Assembly (NCBI GenBank): GCA_027605045.1
Contig: JAQFWX010000015.1
Location: 480,455-544,454 of the forward strand
Reading direction: 5' to 3'
Length of the DNA stretch: 64,000 nt
From: Phallus indusiatus
Lineage: Eukaryota > Basidiomycota > Agaricomycetes > Phallales > Phallaceae
The notes under the pieces are model-generated. The model was not told the DNA's origin. It made no database searches and saw only the letters and a list, made by a program, of their open reading frames with translations. Position 1 is the stretch's first letter. Each line of letters starts with the position of its first letter. This document shows positions 59,453 to 64,000 of this stretch, one piece after another. The position numbers were made by a program, and so were the translations under genes.

Positions 59453-59615
59453 GAAACGAACAAGTCAGATTATGTCAGCGAATCGGAATGTGCGAGAGAC
59501 TTGTAGAAGTCACTGTAACAGTCACAGTCACATTCAAGAGGAATATCAGACATCTCTTCCCTTTCCGCTCACACTCCAACAACAACAACAAGGTCGTCTC
59601 TCGCTTACTTTTACC
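59453..59615. promoter_or_regulatory. Compact divergent promoter
   Basis: Only 163 bp separate the YTH1 ATG (59452, minus) from the chosen RING-protein ATG (59616, plus, context TTACCATGG). The transcripts' leaders must fit within or overlap here. The plus-strand frame stays open upstream to 59397, inside the first YTH1 exon, but those ATGs are in poor context. Confidence 0.5.
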
Positions 59616-62600
59616 ATGGACCACGACGAGGACCATCCTATGAACTCTTCCGAAAACACTACTGACGACCAACAACAAGATTCCGGTGCTGCTGGCGACA
59701 ATAACGACCGCCACAACAACGACAACACTTCAACGACAACACACACGGAATCATTTGTCTTTACGGGCACTGCGCCCTTCCTCACAACCGTGCAGAACAT
59801 TGTTAACCGTATTATTATGCGCGACCAGCAGCCGGAGCAACGACGCAACACTTCCGGTGCCGTGGCTCCTTCATCATCATCACCATCTTCCGGCGGGGAC
59901 GACGACAACGACATCGATATGCGTTCACGGGATGATGTTACCGGTAACGATGACGCTCGTGCGACCACCTCGACTAGCCCGTTGTCTCACCTTGACGCCA
60001 CCACCTCTAACTCAACAACATTCTCTTCCGGTGAATCTGTTACTACAAGCTCGACAACTGCGTCTGCTTCCACGACAGGAGATGCTACTTCTACTTCTAC
60101 TTCCGCACAACAACCATCATCTGCTTCCCCAATTCCCGATTCCCTTCCTAACCCCTCTATCGCCAACCCCTCGGGTCGTCCCATTCGACCGCTTCCTCGA
60201 CCACATTCACACGTTCACGCCCACACGCCGTTTGGTGTGATCGATCTGTTTGCTTTTAATGTTAATATGTCTGTTGGAGGGCCTGGAGGACCGACGCCTG
60301 CTCAACCAGACCTCCCTCCACAATTTAACCCTCACATGCCTCCTCATCCCCAAGCTCACTCTCAAACTCATCCCCACCCTCATCCTCATCCTCAGCCGCA
60401 ATCACAACCACAGCAATCACCCCCGCTTACAGCAACATTCACCTTCAACCTCGGACCAGAAGCATTCGCAGGATTCGAAGCCATGTTTCTGAACCACTTT
60501 CAAAAAGAACGAGAACCCGATATGGAGCGTGCTAAAACGCTTTTACGGGGGATGCAGACGGTGTCGCAGGGCTTGGTGCGCCGGTTAGAGCGCGCGGGGG
60601 GTGTACCTGGTGGACAAGGATCGGAAGATCAGTCTTCTGGATGTGCGGTTTGTTGGGGTCCGCTTTTGGAGGGTGTTGAACCTGGTGAATGGGATTCTGC
60701 GGCGCAGAAAGAGGCGAAGGAGAAAGAGAAGCAGGATAAGGATAAGGATGGTGTTGAAGAAGAAGAAGATGAGTTTCGAGGACGTATTGTTGCGCTTCCG
60801 TGTGCGCATGTGTACCATGCTGAATGTCTTTTACCTTGGTTTTCGAGGAATACGACATGTCCGACTTGTCGATTTGATATTGATCCTGATTCGTTGACGT
60901 GGAATCCTCAACCGCAACCATCTCATTTTCCTCACCATACTCATCCCCATCCTCATCCTCAACCGTCTGTTCCTGTTCAGCCGGAATCAGAAGAGAATGT
61001 TCCTGGTGGACCTGGACCTGGGTTTGTACCGGTACCAGGGTTTGATGGACCGCTTCCGTTTAATCTCGCGCATGCGCATACTCAGGCTCAGGCTCAGGGT
61101 AATGAGAATGGGAATAATAATGAAGGGTACCGGCTTAATGCGACTGAAGCTGAACGGTTGAATGGTGTGTTTGCGTCTCTTATTAGAGGGTTTTTTGGGG
61201 ATGGTGGTGCGCTGGGTCAGCAGGGACAACAGGGACAGCAAGGTCAACGGCGAGATAGTTCTAGAGAACGATCTGCGTCTGCTCCGGAGGCTCAAGCTCA
61301 AACTCAAGCTCGAGAGGAGACAGCGCCAGCTTCAATACCAACATCGTCATCGTCATCGTCATTACCATCGTTCCCATCAGTACCCCAATTCCCACCCACC
61401 TCCACCACTTCCTCCTCCTCCAACACCAACACAAACACGAACACAAACACCAATCTTCCGCCACCACCACCACCACAACCAATAACACCACCACCACCCT
61501 CGCACCCGCACCCACACCCACACTCACATCCATCAACCCACGGACTCCCATTCCCCCCACCACCACCCCAATTTCCATCAACACCACAACGAATGCACCC
61601 GTTACCGGGACTGTTCCGTCTTCCTCCTATGCCGCTGTTTTTGTTTCCTACTGCTGGTGGTGCTGGTGCTGCGAGACCGCCGTCGAGGGGTCAACATCGG
61701 ATGCAAAGTCAGGCTCAACACCAGGTTCAACCTCAAGCACAATCGCAAGTACAATCGCAGCAAGGTGGAGCGGCGGAGTTGGATTTGGTGCTGGATGGAG
61801 CGGTGTCGGTTGAGGCGTTATTGGACACAGTCCCGGGTTCGGTGTTGGGTTCTACTACAGTTCCAGCTTCGGCTTCAGCTTCAGCTCCGGTGCAACAACA
61901 GAGTCAGCAGTCGCAGGGATCTGAACAACCTCAGCCACAACCGCAATCGCAACAGCAGCCTCACCCACAGCCACAACCGCAGCATCAAAGGGTTCCTCTG
62001 TTTTTCAATTTTCCGCATGTTTATACGGGATTTCCTGGGTTTCCTGGTGCTGGTGCTGGTGCTGGTACGAGTGCTACTCGACCAACACAGGCACAAACAC
62101 AAGCACAAGCACAAGAACACCCTTCCAACGTTGATTCGACTCCTCACGCCGCACCACCCGGTGGTTCAATACCTACTCCCGCTACTGGAACCGGGGCTGC
62201 AACAGCACATGTATTCACACAATTCCCACCACCTCACTTTTTCCCTCCTTTCGGTACACATGGCACCCACACCGCCGGCGGCGCAGAACGAACGCGTCAT
62301 TCTCGCACACGCGAACGAGAACGAGAACGTGAACGAAGACAATGGGTTCCGCCCGAACCGGTCGGTCGCACGCTCCGTCAGCGCGTTGAAGCGAAAGAGC
62401 GAGAGCTGGGTTTACGATGTGATGATGTGGTTTGTCTTTTTGGGCCTACGGATGAGGATCCTGTTCCTCCTGAAACCGAGACCGAGAATGGGAAGGTGAG
62501 GGAGGAGGAGTTGAAGACGAGGAGGGTGCAGTTGAGGGGTGCGTATGATACGCGTGGACGGATGTGTGAGCATAAGTTTCATCCGGCGTGTCTTGTTGCG

Positions 62601-62786
62601 AGTGCGCGTGTTGCGGGGATGGATGATGATGATATGGGAAAAGACGAGGAGGACAAAGAAGGGAATGAGGATGAGCAAGAAGAGGAGAGTGAAGTGGTGT
62701 TGACGTGTCCTGTTTGTAGAGCTGATGGGACTGTTTGTCATAAAGAGTGGTTAGAGGGTGTTAGATCATTGAGAGAGACGGTTTAG
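59616..62786 (+). CDS. Large intronless protein with two RING-type zinc-binding regions
   Basis: A single open frame of 1,056 residues with no intron, unlike its neighbours. The first RING-H2, at about residues 341-430, has CAVC, a long acidic insert (EEEEDEF), then CAHVYHAECLLPW and CPTC: the C3H2C3 ligand set of ubiquitin E3 ligases. The last 120 residues hold a second, looser set: CDDVVC, then CEHKFHPAC and CPVC. The rest is low complexity: Ser/Thr, His-Pro repeats (HPHPHPHP), Gln-Ser and Gln-Pro runs, and poly-Asn/Thr. The likely role is ubiquitin ligation, with the tails mediating assembly, but substrates are unknown. The start at 59616 was chosen for its strong context (ACCATGG); an upstream in-frame ATG would read through the YTH1 antisense. 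Confidence 0.85.
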   Translation: MDHDEDHPMNSSENTTDDQQQDSGAAGDNNDRHNNDNTSTTTHTESFVFTGTAPFLTTVQNIVNRIIMRDQQPEQRRNTSGAVAPSSSSPSSGGDDDNDIDMRSRDDVTGNDDARATTSTSPLSHLDATTSNSTTFSSGESVTTSSTTASASTTGDATSTSTSAQQPSSASPIPDSLPNPSIANPSGRPIRPLPRPHSHVHAHTPFGVIDLFAFNVNMSVGGPGGPTPAQPDLPPQFNPHMPPHPQAHSQTHPHPHPHPQPQSQPQQSPPLTATFTFNLGPEAFAGFEAMFLNHFQKEREPDMERAKTLLRGMQTVSQGLVRRLERAGGVPGGQGSEDQSSGCAVCWGPLLEGVEPGEWDSAAQKEAKEKEKQDKDKDGVEEEEDEFRGRIVALPCAHVYHAECLLPWFSRNTTCPTCRFDIDPDSLTWNPQPQPSHFPHHTHPHPHPQPSVPVQPESEENVPGGPGPGFVPVPGFDGPLPFNLAHAHTQAQAQGNENGNNNEGYRLNATEAERLNGVFASLIRGFFGDGGALGQQGQQGQQGQRRDSSRERSASAPEAQAQTQAREETAPASIPTSSSSSSLPSFPSVPQFPPTSTTSSSSNTNTNTNTNTNLPPPPPPQPITPPPPSHPHPHPHSHPSTHGLPFPPPPPQFPSTPQRMHPLPGLFRLPPMPLFLFPTAGGAGAARPPSRGQHRMQSQAQHQVQPQAQSQVQSQQGGAAELDLVLDGAVSVEALLDTVPGSVLGSTTVPASASASAPVQQQSQQSQGSEQPQPQPQSQQQPHPQPQPQHQRVPLFFNFPHVYTGFPGFPGAGAGAGTSATRPTQAQTQAQAQEHPSNVDSTPHAAPPGGSIPTPATGTGAATAHVFTQFPPPHFFPPFGTHGTHTAGGAERTRHSRTRERERERERRQWVPPEPVGRTLRQRVEAKERELGLRCDDVVCLFGPTDEDPVPPETETENGKVREEELKTRRVQLRGAYDTRGRMCEHKFHPACLVASARVAGMDDDDMGKDEEDKEGNEDEQEEESEVVLTCPVCRADGTVCHKEWLEGVRSLRETV

Positions 62787-64000
62787 AATGTCTGGGTAAG
62801 TTCGTTTGTTTTTGCGGTGGAGTTTGTGTACTGATTGTTGATTGTGTATAGCTCGTTTTTCTATGGTCTCTCTCTTTTTTCTTATTATTAGTTTTTCCTT
62901 TGTGTAATGTGTAACGGCTACCCCCCCAACTGTCACTGTTCAATGTTTCAATGTTTCAATGTTCAAGTCATTTTTCTTGTTCGCTGCTTATTTCATTTTC
63001 ATATTCTCCCCCTCTCACGAATTGAATTAATGTATTTCTCTCGTATAAACGTAAAAGCAGAAATACCCATATACGTTTTCTTTCCTATCCTTTCCTTTCC
63101 TTCTTTCTCCAGTCAAAGGACACCTTTAAAAAGAAAATTAACTACGATATGGTTTCTTATTATATATTTTCATTTCTCTTTCTCTCTCGTTTTCTTTTTT
63201 TCTAGCATTGCATCGTAAACAATCCAATCATTATTGTCATCATCATCACCATGTCGATTCTTTTTGTTATTAGCTTTTTACGTATACGTCGAGTCGGTAT
63301 AATAACAATATAGATTCAGAAGTATTACTACTACTAATCCTACTAATACTAATAGCAATTGCCAGTTAAAAATCTATAACGATATTTTAATTTTTGCTTT
63401 GTTGTATATATTACACAGGTAGACAGGTGCGGGGAAATAATATGCCGTTACACATTCATTTTGTCAATAAATTGACCTTCTGAGATATGAGAGCGTCGCC
63501 GCCGTGTTGGAACTTGGCACTTTAAACTTCGAAATTCAAATCATACCGTGCCAAAACTTGATACAACATTCGACACGTGAGGCACGTGCTGTGTCTAACT
63601 TCGACCCGAATTCCACAAGATGCTGGTTTTTTTTTAAAGCTTGTTGAAAGTGCCAACAACAGCTGAGTTGTTTTGTATCAGACTCAGGTTCCTGCCATGA
63701 GTTAGTGAGCGCTTGAGTAGCATGTAGATCGCTTTTCGAATATATTGCACATGGTTGAAAATATCGTTGATAAAGTCTATACGTCATTTTTTCTTATCTG
63801 ACGGTCGAAACGGATCTTACCATTTGCTCATCATTGACATCTGAAGTAACTTGAACTACTATCGAGTCGGAGAAAAAACAACTCTCCTCAGTTCAGTTCA
63901 GATTGAATTTGATGTTTTATTTCAGAAACTAGGTCATTTAAAATCTTCTGATAGAGGAGGACGAGACACTCGCTGAACTGAGGTCTTTTCGTTAGAATTA
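62787..64000. other. 3' flank of the RING gene and spacer
   Basis: T-rich and CT-rich sequence, including ATGTTTCA repeats near 62943-62960 and ACTACTACTAATCCTAC near 63327. No further gene recognised; the frame at 63536-63787 (minus) has no motif. Confidence 0.5.

Noticed and set aside
59686..60240. Long alternative plus-strand frame inside the RING gene
   Set aside because: A frame-shifted shadow of a low-complexity coding region; the RING motifs are in the main frame.
61657..62499. A 280-codon plus-strand frame rich in Arg and Leu
   Set aside because: Also a frame-shifted shadow of the RING protein's Gln/Pro-rich region.

Overview
This window is nuclear DNA of a filamentous basidiomycete, probably an Agaricomycete. 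Genes are cut by many short introns (about 50-75 nt, GT-AG with occasional GC-AG, branch sites like CTRAY). The protein families are fungal: DUF6533-type membrane proteins, HsbA-like secreted proteins, an S28 serine peptidase, a QDE-1-type RNA-dependent RNA polymerase and YTH1. Most genes had to be assembled by hand from exons, so the exon joins below are predictions supported by reading frame, splice signals and conserved motifs.

Bases 1-19,600 are accessory and decaying. There is an imperfect tandem repeat, two copies of a perfect fold-back (MITE-like) element, an 18-bp minisatellite, and four copies of a DUF6533-like membrane-protein gene. Only the third copy (9942-11544) looks intact. The first has a damaged 5' end, the second has its N-terminal half inverted and a MITE inside it, and the fourth has premature stops. 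About 5 kb (14.4-19.6 kb) shows no recognisable gene.

Bases 19,600-36,200 hold a forkhead transcription factor hidden across four exons, a tandem pair of cysteine-containing secreted proteins, a zinc alcohol/polyol dehydrogenase, a tandem pair of HsbA-like secreted proteins and a secreted S28 serine carboxypeptidase. The HsbA-like pair lies in a roughly 3-kb direct segmental duplication. One edge of that duplication falls exactly on the dehydrogenase start codon, so the second unit carries only the dehydrogenase 5' leader.

Bases 36,200-50,000 hold an RNase H relic of a retroelement, a Tyr/Pro-rich orphan protein, the RNA-dependent RNA polymerase (RNA silencing), a METTL7-like methyltransferase, about 4 kb of repeat-rich spacer and a stand-alone adenylate-forming enzyme.

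Bases 52,400-62,800 look like conserved core genome: a CAMK-like protein kinase of about 1,360 residues, the pre-mRNA 3'-end-processing zinc-finger protein YTH1/CPSF30, and, divergent from it, an intronless 1,056-residue protein with two RING-type zinc-binding regions. No tRNA, rRNA, CRISPR array or prokaryotic feature was seen.

The most unusual signal is a predicted 4-nucleotide exon in the S28 peptidase gene. It restores both the frame and a conserved cysteine motif.
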